Source of the DNA: Pseudomonas jessenii
Lineage (GTDB): Bacteria > Pseudomonadota > Gammaproteobacteria > Pseudomonadales > Pseudomonadaceae
Direction of reading: 5' to 3'
Length of the DNA stretch: 64,000 nt
Assembly (NCBI RefSeq): GCF_002236115.1
Contig: NZ_NIWT01000001.1
Coordinates: 806,001 to 870,000, forward strand
Position 1 is the first letter of the stretch. Each line of letters opens with the position of its first letter. The position numbers were made by a program, and so were the translations under genes. This document shows, piece after piece, positions 9,980 through 19,387 of this stretch. Under the pieces are notes generated by a model. The model was not told the origin of the DNA. It was given only the letters and a program-made list of their open reading frames with translations, and made no database searches.

Positions 9980-11389
9980 ATGAAACGCTACGAAAAATTC
10001 GCCGACGACATCGCAGAACTGATCCGCTCCGGCGTCCTGGGTCCCGGCCAGCGGGTGCCGTCGGTGCGCTACGCCAGCCAGACCTACGGGGTCAGCCCGT
10101 CGACGGTGTTCCAGGCCTATTACCTGCTGGAGCGTCGCGGCCTGATCCGCGCTCGGCCGCGCTCCGGCTATTTCGTCAACGCCCACGCACCCCGGCCGTT
10201 TTCCGAGCCGGTGATCAGCAATGAGGTCAACGAGTCGACGGAAGTAGACGTCAGCGAACTGGTGTTTTCGGTGCTCGACTCGATCAAGGACCCGAACACC
10301 GTGCCCTTCGGCTCGGCGTTCCCCAGCCCGACGCTGTTTCCCCTGCAACGTTTGTCCCGCTCTCTGGCCAGCGCCAGCCGCGACATGGATCCGCGCATGG
10401 TGGTCACCGACATGTCGCCGGGCAACCCGCAACTGCGCCGGCAAATCGCCCTGCGCTATATGGTCGGCGGGCTGATGTTGCCCATGGAGGAACTGCTGAT
10501 CACCAACGGCGCCCTCGAAGCCCTGAACCTTTGCCTGCAAGCGGTGACCGAACCTGGCGATCTGGTGGCCATCGAAGCCCCGGCGTTCTACGCCTGTCTG
10601 CAAGTACTCGAACGCCTGAAACTCAAGGCCGTGGAAATTCCCGTGCACCCGCGCGATGGCATCGACCTCGGCGTACTCGAGCAAACCCTGGAACGGCATC
10701 CGATCAAGGCCTGCTGGTGCATGACCAGTTTCCAGAACCCCATGGGCGCGACCCTGCCCGAGGCCAAGAAACAGCAGCTTGTGGAATTGTTGCGGCGCCA
10801 CCAGGTGCCGCTGATCGAAGACGATGTCTACGCCGAACTCTATTACGGCCAGCAAGCCCCGAAACCGGCCAAGGCCTTTGATACCGAAGGCCTGGTGATG
10901 CACTGTGGTTCATTCGCCAAGAGCCTGGCCCCTGGCTACCGCATCGGCTGGGTGGCTGCCGGGCGTTTTGCGCAAAAGATCGAACGGCTGAAACTCATGA
11001 CCTCGCTGTGCGCCTCGATGCCGGCCCAGGCGGCAATCGCCGATTACCTGCAACACGGCGGCTACGACCGGCACCTGCGTAAATTGCGCCACGCCCTGGA
11101 AGACCAGCAAAGCGCCATGCTCGCCGCCATCGCCCGCTATTTCCCGGCGCAGACGCGGGTCAGCCAACCGGCCGGCGGGTACTTTCTGTGGCTGGAATTG
11201 CCGCAGCAGATGGATTCGTTGAAATTGTTCCAGATGGCATTGGCGCAAGGCATCAGCATTGCACCGGGGCCGATCTTTTCACCGACCCAGCGCTTCAGGA
11301 ATTGTATTCGGTTGAATTACGGCAGCCCGTGGACCGAGGACTCGGAGAAGGCGATGGAGACGTTGGGGCGGATTGTGCGGTCGTTCTGA
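9980..11389 (+). CDS. MocR-type regulator: GntR winged helix fused to a PLP aminotransferase-like domain
   Basis: 469 residues. Residues 1-75 form a GntR winged helix (VSPSTVFQAYYLLERRGLI). The rest is an aminotransferase class I/II fold with PLP-binding features: the Lys in HCGSFAKSLAPGYRIGW, plus EAPAFYACL and the EDDVYAELYYG loop. Such proteins usually act as transcription factors that sense PLP or amino-acid adducts rather than as transaminases. The target is not evident; ccoG upstream is 76 bases away on the same strand and an SDR gene lies convergently downstream. The ATG at 9980 has CGGGACACCG upstream, a weak ribosome site. Confidence 0.88.
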   Translation: MKRYEKFADDIAELIRSGVLGPGQRVPSVRYASQTYGVSPSTVFQAYYLLERRGLIRARPRSGYFVNAHAPRPFSEPVISNEVNESTEVDVSELVFSVLDSIKDPNTVPFGSAFPSPTLFPLQRLSRSLASASRDMDPRMVVTDMSPGNPQLRRQIALRYMVGGLMLPMEELLITNGALEALNLCLQAVTEPGDLVAIEAPAFYACLQVLERLKLKAVEIPVHPRDGIDLGVLEQTLERHPIKACWCMTSFQNPMGATLPEAKKQQLVELLRRHQVPLIEDDVYAELYYGQQAPKPAKAFDTEGLVMHCGSFAKSLAPGYRIGWVAAGRFAQKIERLKLMTSLCASMPAQAAIADYLQHGGYDRHLRKLRHALEDQQSAMLAAIARYFPAQTRVSQPAGGYFLWLELPQQMDSLKLFQMALAQGISIAPGPIFSPTQRFRNCIRLNYGSPWTEDSEKAMETLGRIVRSF

Positions 11390-11416
11390 CAGCGCCATGT
11401 CGTTTTATAAATTGCT

Positions 11417-11507
11417 ATCGCGAGCAAGCTCGCTCCCACAGGTTTCTCTGTACACACAAGATTTGTGAGCACTTGAGATCCACTGTGGGAGCGAGCTTGC
11501 TCGCGAT
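11417..11507. repeat. REPIN (GGGAGCGAGCTTGCTCGCGA type)
   Basis: Inverted arms at 11417-11442 and 11482-11507 separated by ~40 bases, lying between two converging genes. Confidence 0.9.
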
Positions 11508-11539
11508 GAGGCCAGCGCAGACAACGCTTGTCTCAGGAA

Positions 11540-12286
11540 CTAACGCCCACCACCAAGATCAACAAAAGTCCCCGTCGCATAAGAAGCCTTGTCCGACAAC
11601 AACCAGACAATCGCCTCCGCCACTTCATCCGGACGGCCGCCCCGCGCCATCGGAATCGCCGATTCCAGCTTGCTGACCCGATCCGGATCGCCGCTCAAGG
11701 CATGGAAATCGGTGTAGATGTAACCCGGACGCACGGCGTTGACCCGAATCCCCTCACCCGCCACTTCCTTGGACAGGCCGATGGTGAAGGTGTCCAGCGC
11801 GCCTTTGGACGCTGCGTAATCCACGTACTCGTTGGGCGATCCCAAACGCGAGGCGACCGACGACACGTTGACGATGCTGCCACCCTGCCCGCCGTGCCTG
11901 GGCGACATGCGCAGGATCGCGTGCTTGGCACAGAGCATCGGCGCCAGGACGTTGGTTTTCATGATTTTGAGAATGCGGAACTCGGACATCTCGTCGACCC
12001 GGGACTTCTGCCCGACGGTGCCGGCGTTATTCACCAGCGCGGTAACCCGCCCCAGCTCACTGTCCACCCGATTGAACAGCGCGATCACTTCGTCTTCGAT
12101 GCTGACGTCGGCCCGTACCGCAATGGCTTGCGCACCGAGGGCGCGGACTTGCTCCAGCACGCCGAATGCAGACTGTTCGTCCGCCTGATAGTTGATGCAG
12201 ATCCGATAGCCCTGCGCGGCGGCCAACAGAGCGGTGGCGGCACCGATGCCGCGGCTACCGCCGGTGATGACGATGACTTTGTCCAT
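11540..12286 (-). CDS. SDR-family NAD(P)-dependent oxidoreductase
   Basis: 248-residue classical short-chain dehydrogenase/reductase. Visible motifs: the cofactor-binding TGGSRGIGAA at the N-terminus, LVNNAGTVGQ, the catalytic Ser in VNVSSVASRLG and the YAASK Tyr/Lys pair, then VRPGYIYTDFH. The ATG at 12286 (MDKVIVITGG) starts at the canonical first beta strand and has GGGGGAAAG upstream; in-frame codons before it do not match the family. Similar proteins in Pseudomonas are annotated as glucose-1-dehydrogenase-like or FabG-like, but the substrate cannot be deduced. Converges with the MocR gene. Confidence 0.88.
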   Translation of the reverse strand: MDKVIVITGGSRGIGAATALLAAAQGYRICINYQADEQSAFGVLEQVRALGAQAIAVRADVSIEDEVIALFNRVDSELGRVTALVNNAGTVGQKSRVDEMSEFRILKIMKTNVLAPMLCAKHAILRMSPRHGGQGGSIVNVSSVASRLGSPNEYVDYAASKGALDTFTIGLSKEVAGEGIRVNAVRPGYIYTDFHALSGDPDRVSKLESAIPMARGGRPDEVAEAIVWLLSDKASYATGTFVDLGGGR

Positions 12287-12371
12287 GCGAGCTTTCCCCC
12301 AATCAAAGCTTAAGCGGTCGGGGGCAAGAATAACCGCCATTGGCGGTTTTTGCATGGCTTCACATCAGCTG

Positions 12372-14489
12372 TCATGTCATCGACATCTCGCGCCTGGCAC
12401 TGGCTTTCAACTGCTCGACCAACTGCTCCCCGCGATGGATTTCCACCATGAAGCCTGCGGCCGGCAGCGGATGCCCCAGCAGGTAACCCTGCAACGAATC
12501 GCAGCCGAGCTGAGTCAGGAAGTCCTGCTGCACACCGGTTTCCACGCCTTCGGCGACGATGCGCAACCCCAGCGCCTGACCGAGGGCAACGATGGCCGAA
12601 ACGATGGCGGCGTCATCGCTGTCGCGCTCCAGGTCCCGGACAAAACCGCGATCGATCTTCAGCTCGTTGGCCGGCAGGCGTTTGAGGTACATCAAGCTCG
12701 AATAGCCGGTACCAAAATCGTCGATGGACAGGTCGACACCCATTTCCGACAGTTCCTGCAGCACCGTCATGCTCGCATCGGCATCGCTCATGGCGGTGGT
12801 TTCGGTGATTTCCAGGGTCAGGCTGTTGGGTGGCAGATGGTGCGTCGCCAGCGCCCTGGCGACGCTCTGGACCAGCCCGGCATGGCAAAACTGAATGGCC
12901 GAAAGGTTCACCGCGATGCGCCAGTCGGTGTAGCCCAACACGTACCACTCGCGCATCTGACGGCAGGCTTCGTTGAGCACCCACTCGCCGATCGGAATGA
13001 TCAGCCCGGTTTTTTCCGCCAGTTCGATGAATTTGTCCGGCAACAGCATTCCTTGAGTCGGGTGTTCCCAGCGCAACAAGGCCTCGGCGCCCACTGGTCG
13101 GCCATTGGCGGCGTCGAACTTGGGTTGGTAATGCAGGCTGAATTCCTGCTGTTCCACGGCATTGCGCAGATCCTGCAGCAATTGCAGCTGTTTGCGGGCG
13201 TTGTTGTTCATCGAGACATCGAAAAAGCTGTAGCCGTTTTTACCCGCGCCCTTGGCGTGGTACATCGCCGCGTCGGCGTTCATCAGCAGTTCGTGGGCGG
13301 ACTGCCCGTTACCCGGGTAGAGCGCGATGCCGACGCTGGCGGAAATGTGCAAATCATGTTCGGCAACCCGGAACGCACGCGCGATCAACCCGACCTGACG
13401 GGCCGCCAGGTTCAAGGCGTCGTTCTGTTCGCTCAATTGCACCAGCAACACGAACTCATCGCCGCCGATCCGTGCCAGGGTGTCCTGGCTGCGCAAGTCT
13501 TCGCGCAGGCGCAGGGCCACTTCGCGCAACAACAGATCACCCATGTGGTGGCCGAAGGCATCGTTGACCGGTTTGAAGCCGTCCAGGTCGATGAACATCA
13601 GGGCAAAGCACCCCCCTTCTTCCCGGACCCGCGACATGGCCTGATCGATTCGATCGGCGAGCAAGGTCCGGTTCGGCAACCCGGTGAGGGTGTCGTGCAG
13701 GGCCAATTGGGTCAGCTCACGGTTGGCCTCGGTCAGCGACTGGGCCAGGCTCGCGGTGCGAGCCTCCAGGCGTGCATCGAGGATCGAGGTCAGCAGGGCA
13801 ATGCTCAGCACCGCCAACGTGGTGATCAGCACCAGGTTGTCCAGGCCATTGCCGCTCAATCCATTGACCGCCGCGCCACAAAAACTGCCGTCGGCAAAGC
13901 GTGCGGCGGCCATCCCGGTGTAGTGCATGCCGACGATGGCGATGCCCATGATCACGGCGGCGCCACCACGGATCAGACGGACATAAGGCGTGTGCTGGCG
14001 CAGATGGAAAGCGATCCACAATGCTGCGCCCGAAGCACCGACAGCGATCAGCAGCGAGGCGCCGAACAGCGTCGGGTCATAGTCGATGCCCGGTTGCATG
14101 CGCATGGCAGCCATGCCGGTGTAGTGCATCGCGCTGATGCCGGCGCCCATGACCAACGCGCCAAAGGCCAGTTGCCAGGCCGGCAATTGCGGCTGGCTGA
14201 CCAGCCACAGCGCAAAGCCGCTGGAGAGCACGCCGATCAGCAACGACAACAGGGTGATGGTCCCGTCGTACCCTAGGTCGATCGGCAACTTGAACGCGAG
14301 CATGCCGATAAAGTGCATCGACCAGATGCCGATGCCCATGGCAACGGCCCCGCCCGCAGTCCATAAATGCACTGCGCGGCCTTTGGCGGTGGCAATGCGT
14401 CCGGTCAGGTCGAGTGCGGTGTATGAGGCGAGAATCGCTACACAGAGCGAAATGATGACCAGGGTGGGGGAATAGCTGCCGATGAGCAT
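12372..14489 (-). CDS. mucR: MucR-like MHYT-GGDEF-EAL c-di-GMP signalling membrane protein
   Basis: 705 residues. The N-terminal ~245 residues form an MHYT sensor with repeated membrane motifs (SMHFIGMLAF, AMHYTGMAAMR, GMHYTGMAAARF), thought to bind a metal and sense a diatomic gas. An intact GGDEF domain follows (RIGGDEFVLL, with DLDGFKPVND), then an intact EAL domain (GAEALLRWEHP, SIDDFGTGYSSL, KIDRGFVRDL), so both cyclase and phosphodiesterase activities are possible. Architecture and start (MLIGSYSPTLVII) match P. aeruginosa MucR, which controls alginate production and biofilm dispersal. Transcribed alone. The start at 14489 is the only one that keeps the first membrane helix. Confidence 0.88.
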   Translation of the reverse strand: MLIGSYSPTLVIISLCVAILASYTALDLTGRIATAKGRAVHLWTAGGAVAMGIGIWSMHFIGMLAFKLPIDLGYDGTITLLSLLIGVLSSGFALWLVSQPQLPAWQLAFGALVMGAGISAMHYTGMAAMRMQPGIDYDPTLFGASLLIAVGASGAALWIAFHLRQHTPYVRLIRGGAAVIMGIAIVGMHYTGMAAARFADGSFCGAAVNGLSGNGLDNLVLITTLAVLSIALLTSILDARLEARTASLAQSLTEANRELTQLALHDTLTGLPNRTLLADRIDQAMSRVREEGGCFALMFIDLDGFKPVNDAFGHHMGDLLLREVALRLREDLRSQDTLARIGGDEFVLLVQLSEQNDALNLAARQVGLIARAFRVAEHDLHISASVGIALYPGNGQSAHELLMNADAAMYHAKGAGKNGYSFFDVSMNNNARKQLQLLQDLRNAVEQQEFSLHYQPKFDAANGRPVGAEALLRWEHPTQGMLLPDKFIELAEKTGLIIPIGEWVLNEACRQMREWYVLGYTDWRIAVNLSAIQFCHAGLVQSVARALATHHLPPNSLTLEITETTAMSDADASMTVLQELSEMGVDLSIDDFGTGYSSLMYLKRLPANELKIDRGFVRDLERDSDDAAIVSAIVALGQALGLRIVAEGVETGVQQDFLTQLGCDSLQGYLLGHPLPAAGFMVEIHRGEQLVEQLKASARREMSMT

Positions 14490-14801
14490 GGAGACTTCTC
14501 GCGAAAGCCCCCTTGTTAATGGCTTTCATTCTCGGGTGGGGGCAAATGCGGCGATTGTACTGATTCCAAATGAGAACGCACTCACAAAATGAGCAAAGGG
14601 CCATCAGTCCGATGAAACGCTTGTTTTAAGGTTTTACATTAACTTGCTTCAAGCTGCTGGCACCTGCCACAAGGAAGGAGTCGAGAGCACAAAACCTGTG
14701 GGAGCGAGCTTGCTCGCGATGGCTGCGTCACATTCAGCATGGATGTTGCCTGACCCACTGCTATCGCGAGCAAGCTCGCTCCCACAGGGATTGCAGCTAC
14801 G
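14490..14801. other. Intergenic region holding one REPIN and the mucR leader
   Basis: No gene is seen. It contains the REPIN at 14695-14788, immediately after the opmB stop, and ~200 bases upstream of the mucR-like gene. The A/T-rich stretch at 14560-14640 is the likely promoter region for mucR, but no convincing -35/-10 pair can be named. Confidence 0.6.
14695..14788. repeat. REPIN (GGGAGCGAGCTTGCTCGCGA type)
   Basis: Arms at 14695-14720 and 14763-14788 in inverted orientation. It lies just past the opmB stop codon, where its hairpin could protect or terminate the end of the mux mRNA. Confidence 0.9.
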
Positions 14802-16283
14802 CTATCGGTTTTCGCTCACCTCAAGCTGCCCGCCCCAGCCACCCCCCAACGCGGCAATCAACTGCACACTGGCTATCAGGCGGCTTTGCAACAGGTCCAG
14901 GTTGCTGCGTTCATTGTTCAGCGCCGCCGCCTGGGTCACCACCACATCGATGTACGCGATCAAACCGGCCTTGTACTGGTTCTGGGTCAGGCGCAACGAT
15001 TCACGGGCGGCATCCAGTGCCTGTTGGCGCACGACGGCTTCATCCTCAAGCACCTTGAGCTGCACCAGGTAGTTTTCCACTTCGCGGAATCCGTCCAGTA
15101 CGGTCTGGCGGTACTTGGCCACCGTTTCGTCATAGGCCGCTTCACTGCGGTCGACTTCCGCCGAGCGCTGACCACCGTCGAACAGGGTCATGGCCAATTG
15201 CGGTCCGACCGACCAGAAGCGGTTCGGCAGGCTGAACAAGTCTTTCGAGGTACTGCTGCTGTAACCACCGTTCAAGCTCAGGGTCAGGTCCGGGTAATAG
15301 GCAGCCTTGGCCACACCGATGTTGGCGTTGGCGGCCATCACCGAGCGCTCGGCCGAAGCGATGTCCGGGCGACGCTCCAGCAACTGCGAAGGCAGCGCCA
15401 GCGGTACTTGCGGCAATTGCGGGATGTCCTGGCTTTGCGCCAGGCTGAACTCGGCCGGCGGCAGGCCGATCAGCACAGCGATGGCGTTCTCGAACTGGGC
15501 GCGTTGCCAGATCAGGTCGATCATATCGGCTTCGGTGCTTTTGAGCTGTGTCTGGGCCTGGGCCACCGCGTCCTTGCCCGATACGCCTGCGCGGTACTGG
15601 TTTTCGGTCATCTTCAACGAACGCTGATATGCCTCGACCGTGTCCTGGAGCAAGCGTTTCTGGCCATCGATCACGCGCAGTTGCAGGTAATTCTGCACCA
15701 GCTCCGACTGTTGACTCAGGCGCATGGCCGCCAGATCGGCAAAGCTTGCCTGGGCATTGGCAGTGTCGGCTTCGAGGCCTCGGCGCAGCTTGCCCCATAC
15801 GTCCGCTTCCCAACTGACGCCCGCCTGGGCCGAGTACGTGTCGCGAATACCGCTGGACGAACTGCTCAGGCTGGAACTGCTGCTGCCGGTGCCCTGGCTT
15901 GAACGGTTCTTGCTGACGTTCAGGTCCACCGTCGGGAAAAACGCCCCGCGTGCACTGCGCACCAAGGCCTGGGCCTGGCGGTACTGCGCTTCGGACTGGG
16001 CGACGGTCTGGTTGGCGCTGTTGAGTTTTTCGATCAGGTCGTTGAGCTGACGGTCGCCATACAACTCCCACCACGCGCCACGCGCCAGGGCATCGCTCGG
16101 GTTGGCCTGACGCCAGCCCTCCGCTGCCTTGTACTGCGCAGGCTCGGCGGTTTGCGGGCGCTGGTAATCCGGGCCGACGGCGCAGGCACTGAGCATCGCC
16201 ACGCACAGTGACAGGCTCAACAGGCGCGAGCCTCGAGCCGTGATCAGCGGTGCAGCCAGGTTGAAAAGCGAACGGTCAGTCAT
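14802..16283 (-). CDS. opmB: Outer-membrane efflux lipoprotein of the NodT/OprM type (OpmB)
   Basis: Trimeric outer-membrane channel that completes the MuxABC pump. 493 residues: an N-terminal signal with lipobox LSACAVGPDYQRP, then two outer-membrane-factor repeats with long alpha-hairpins (QTVAQSEAQYRQAQALV, and the second-repeat counterpart near AYDETVAKYRQTVLDGFREVENYL). Last gene of the mux operon: its ATG at 16283 overlaps the muxC stop (ATGA). A REPIN follows the stop. Confidence 0.92.
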   Translation of the reverse strand: MTDRSLFNLAAPLITARGSRLLSLSLCVAMLSACAVGPDYQRPQTAEPAQYKAAEGWRQANPSDALARGAWWELYGDRQLNDLIEKLNSANQTVAQSEAQYRQAQALVRSARGAFFPTVDLNVSKNRSSQGTGSSSSSLSSSSSGIRDTYSAQAGVSWEADVWGKLRRGLEADTANAQASFADLAAMRLSQQSELVQNYLQLRVIDGQKRLLQDTVEAYQRSLKMTENQYRAGVSGKDAVAQAQTQLKSTEADMIDLIWQRAQFENAIAVLIGLPPAEFSLAQSQDIPQLPQVPLALPSQLLERRPDIASAERSVMAANANIGVAKAAYYPDLTLSLNGGYSSSTSKDLFSLPNRFWSVGPQLAMTLFDGGQRSAEVDRSEAAYDETVAKYRQTVLDGFREVENYLVQLKVLEDEAVVRQQALDAARESLRLTQNQYKAGLIAYIDVVVTQAAALNNERSNLDLLQSRLIASVQLIAALGGGWGGQLEVSENR

Positions 16284-19200
16284 AGCGGAGTTTCCAGAGC
16301 AACATCAGTGCGCACCCCGCGCCATTTATTGAAGCGATGGCGCAGGTTGTCGAGATAGAGGTAAACCACCGGGGTGGTGTAAAGCGTCAGTACCTGGCTG
16401 AAGATCAGCCCGCCGATGATGGTCAGGCCCAGCGGCTGGCGCATTTCCGCCCCTTCGGCGCGGCTCAGCAGCAACGGCAAGGCACCGAGGATCGCCGCCA
16501 GGGTGGTCATCAGGATAGGTCGCAAACGTTGCAGGCAGGCGCTGCGGATCGATTCCAGCGGTGCCATGCCCTGGTTTCGTTCCAGTTGCAACGCCAGGTC
16601 GATCATCAGGATCGCGTTTTTCTTCACCACGCCGATCAGCAGAAACAGCCCCAGCAACGAAATCAGGCTGAACTCGCCACCCAGCGCATAGATCGACAGC
16701 AACGCGCCGACCCCGGCCGACGGCAGGGTCGAGAGAATCGTCAGCGGGTGAATGTAGCTTTCGTACAGCACACCCAAGACCAGATACACCGCCACCAGCG
16801 CCCCCAGAATCATCCACGGCTGACTTTTTTGGGTCGCCGCGAAAGCGTTGGCTGTGCCGGCCATTTTCGCGATCACGTCTTCCGGCAGGCCGACCTTGGC
16901 AATCGCCCGCTCGATGGCGGCACCGCCCTGCTCCACGGTCACGCCTTCGGCCATGTCGAAGGCAATGCTCTCCGAAGCAAACTGGCCTTCGTGGCTGACC
17001 CGGTCGTTTTCCAGGCTGTTTTCGTAATGGGCGATGGTCGACAGCGGGATTCGCGCGCCGTCAGCGGTGATCACCTGGACTTGCGTGAGGGTGATCGGGT
17101 CCTGGGCGTATTTCGGATTGACCTCCATCACCACCTGATACTGGTTAAGACTGTCGTAGATGGTCGAAATCTGCCGCTGACTGTAGGCGTTGTTCAGCAC
17201 CGCCGTGACCATGTCCATGTCGACACCCAGACGCTTGGCCTGGTCTCGGTCGACGATCAGGGTTACTTGGCGGGCGCCCCGGCCTTCCCGCGCATCGATC
17301 GCCGTCAGCTCCGGCAAGGCCCTGAGCGCGGTGACGACTTTCGGATACCACTCGCGCAATGCCCCCAGATCCCCGCTCTGCAGGATGTACGAGTATTGCG
17401 AGGTGGTCTGCTCACGGCCACCACCGAATTGCAGGTCCTGGTCCGCCATGAGCATCAGTTGTGCCCCGGGAACCTTGGGCATTTCCTTGCGCAGGCGTTC
17501 GATGACTTTCTGCGCGGAAATGCTGCGCTCCTTGATCGGCTTGAGGCGCACCAGCATGAAGGCGTTGTTGGTGCCGTTATTGCCGCCAATGAACCCGGCG
17601 ACGCTTTCTACCGCCTCATCCTTCAACACCGCCCGACGGAAAATCTCCATCTTCGGCTGCATCACGCTGAACGACAGGCCGTCGTCGCCGCGCACGAAAC
17701 CGATCAGCTGACCGGTATCCTGCTGAGGTAGAAACGTTTTAGGAACAACCACATACAACGCAATGTTCACACCAATTGTCACGAACAGACTGAGCAAGGT
17801 CAGGCGCTTGTGGCGCAGCACCCAGTCGAGGCTGGTAGCGTATTTGCCGACCATCCAGTCGTTGGTCCGCCGGCTCCAGCGTTGCAGGCGGTTCTCCTGC
17901 CCCGGCGTGTGCGGCTTGAGCCAGCGAGCGCAGAGCATCGGGGTCAGGGTCAACGACACCACCAGCGAGACCACGATGGCCGCCGCCAGGGTGATGGAGA
18001 ATTCGCGGAACAGGCTTTCGATGATCCCGCCCATGAACAGGATCGACAGGAACACCGCCACCAGCGACACGTTCATCGACAGCAAGGTAAAACCGACTTC
18101 CTGGGCGCCGAGGTACGCGGCCCTCATCGGCCGCACGCCTTCGTCGATGTGCCGGGAAATGTTCTCCAGCACCACGATGGCATCGTCCACCACCAGCCCG
18201 GTGGCCAGGATCAGCGCCATCAGCGACAGGTTGTTCAGCGAAAAACCGTAGAGGTACATCACGGCAAAAGTACCGACCAGCGACACCGGCACCGCCAGGG
18301 TCGGGATCAGCGAGGCACGGAAGTTACCGAGGAACAGGAACACCACCAGGATCACCAGCGCCACGGCGATCAGCAGGGTCATTTCCGCCTCGTGCAGCGT
18401 GGCCTTGATCACCGGCGAGCGATCCATGGCCAGGTTCAGCTTGACGCTGGCCGGCAGCACCGCCTGCAACGCCGGCAGCTGGGCCTTGATCTCGTTGACC
18501 GTCTCGATGATGTTCGCACCGGCCTGGCGGTTGATCACCAGCAGCACCGCCGCGTCGTCGTTGAAGAAACCGCTGTTGTAACGGTCCTCGACGCCATCGC
18601 TGACCTTGGCCACATCCTTCAGGCGCAGGGCCGCGCCACCGTTGTAGTGGATGATCAGCGACTCGTAGTCCTTGGCTTTTTCCAGCTGATCGTTGGCCTG
18701 GACCTGCCACAGCCGCTGATCGTCTTCCACCGAGCCCTTGGGCCGGCGCACGTTGGCATTGGCGATGGTGTTGCGCACATCGTCCAGGGCCACGCCGTAC
18801 TGGTTCAATGACTGCGGTTCAAGCTCGATACGTACCGCCGGCAACGAACTGCCGCCGATCTGCACCTCGCCGACACCCTGAACCTGGGACAGGCTCTGAG
18901 ACAGGATGGTCGATGCCAGGTCATAGAGCTGGCCTTTTTCCAGCACGTCCGACGTCAGCGACAGCACCATGATCGGCGCCTGGGACGGGTTGACCTTCTT
19001 GTAGGTCGGCATGCTGCGCATCCCGCTCGGCAGCAGGGTGCGCGAGGCGTTGATCGCTGCCTGCACTTCCCGCGCCGCGCCGTTGATGTCGCGGTCCAGG
19101 TCGAATTGCAGGATCACCCGGGTCGAACCCTGGCTGGACCGGCTGCTCATGGTGTTGACCCCGGCAATGCTGCCGAAAGAACGCTCCAAAGGCGTGGCCA

Positions 19201-19387
19201 CGGTCGACGCCATCACCTCGGGGCTGGCCCCGGGCAGGCTGGCCTGGACCACGATCACCGGAAAGTCCATTTGCGGCAGGGGCGACACGGGCAGCAAACC
19301 GAAGCTCACGCCGCCCAGCAGCATGATCGCCAGGCTCAGCAGCATGGTCGCGACCGGGCGCTTGATGAAAGGGCCGGAAAGGTTCAT
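16280..19387 (-). CDS. muxC: RND efflux transporter MuxC (MdtC-like)
   Basis: 1035-residue proton-driven RND pump subunit with twelve membrane segments and two large periplasmic loops. The start [20 protein letters not shown] is typical of MdtC-type proteins. The TM4 motif [16 protein letters not shown] carries the proton-relay Asp pair. It pairs with MuxB to form a heteromultimeric pump, as known for MdtBC and MuxBC. In P. aeruginosa, MuxABC-OpmB exports novobiocin, aztreonam and macrolides; substrates here are inferred by homology. Overlaps muxB and opmB by 4 bases each. Confidence 0.95.
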   Translation of the reverse strand: MNLSGPFIKRPVATMLLSLAIMLLGGVSFGLLPVSPLPQMDFPVIVVQASLPGASPEVMASTVATPLERSFGSIAGVNTMSSRSSQGSTRVILQFDLDRDINGAAREVQAAINASRTLLPSGMRSMPTYKKVNPSQAPIMVLSLTSDVLEKGQLYDLASTILSQSLSQVQGVGEVQIGGSSLPAVRIELEPQSLNQYGVALDDVRNTIANANVRRPKGSVEDDQRLWQVQANDQLEKAKDYESLIIHYNGGAALRLKDVAKVSDGVEDRYNSGFFNDDAAVLLVINRQAGANIIETVNEIKAQLPALQAVLPASVKLNLAMDRSPVIKATLHEAEMTLLIAVALVILVVFLFLGNFRASLIPTLAVPVSLVGTFAVMYLYGFSLNNLSLMALILATGLVVDDAIVVLENISRHIDEGVRPMRAAYLGAQEVGFTLLSMNVSLVAVFLSILFMGGIIESLFREFSITLAAAIVVSLVVSLTLTPMLCARWLKPHTPGQENRLQRWSRRTNDWMVGKYATSLDWVLRHKRLTLLSLFVTIGVNIALYVVVPKTFLPQQDTGQLIGFVRGDDGLSFSVMQPKMEIFRRAVLKDEAVESVAGFIGGNNGTNNAFMLVRLKPIKERSISAQKVIERLRKEMPKVPGAQLMLMADQDLQFGGGREQTTSQYSYILQSGDLGALREWYPKVVTALRALPELTAIDAREGRGARQVTLIVDRDQAKRLGVDMDMVTAVLNNAYSQRQISTIYDSLNQYQVVMEVNPKYAQDPITLTQVQVITADGARIPLSTIAHYENSLENDRVSHEGQFASESIAFDMAEGVTVEQGGAAIERAIAKVGLPEDVIAKMAGTANAFAATQKSQPWMILGALVAVYLVLGVLYESYIHPLTILSTLPSAGVGALLSIYALGGEFSLISLLGLFLLIGVVKKNAILMIDLALQLERNQGMAPLESIRSACLQRLRPILMTTLAAILGALPLLLSRAEGAEMRQPLGLTIIGGLIFSQVLTLYTTPVVYLYLDNLRHRFNKWRGVRTDVALETPL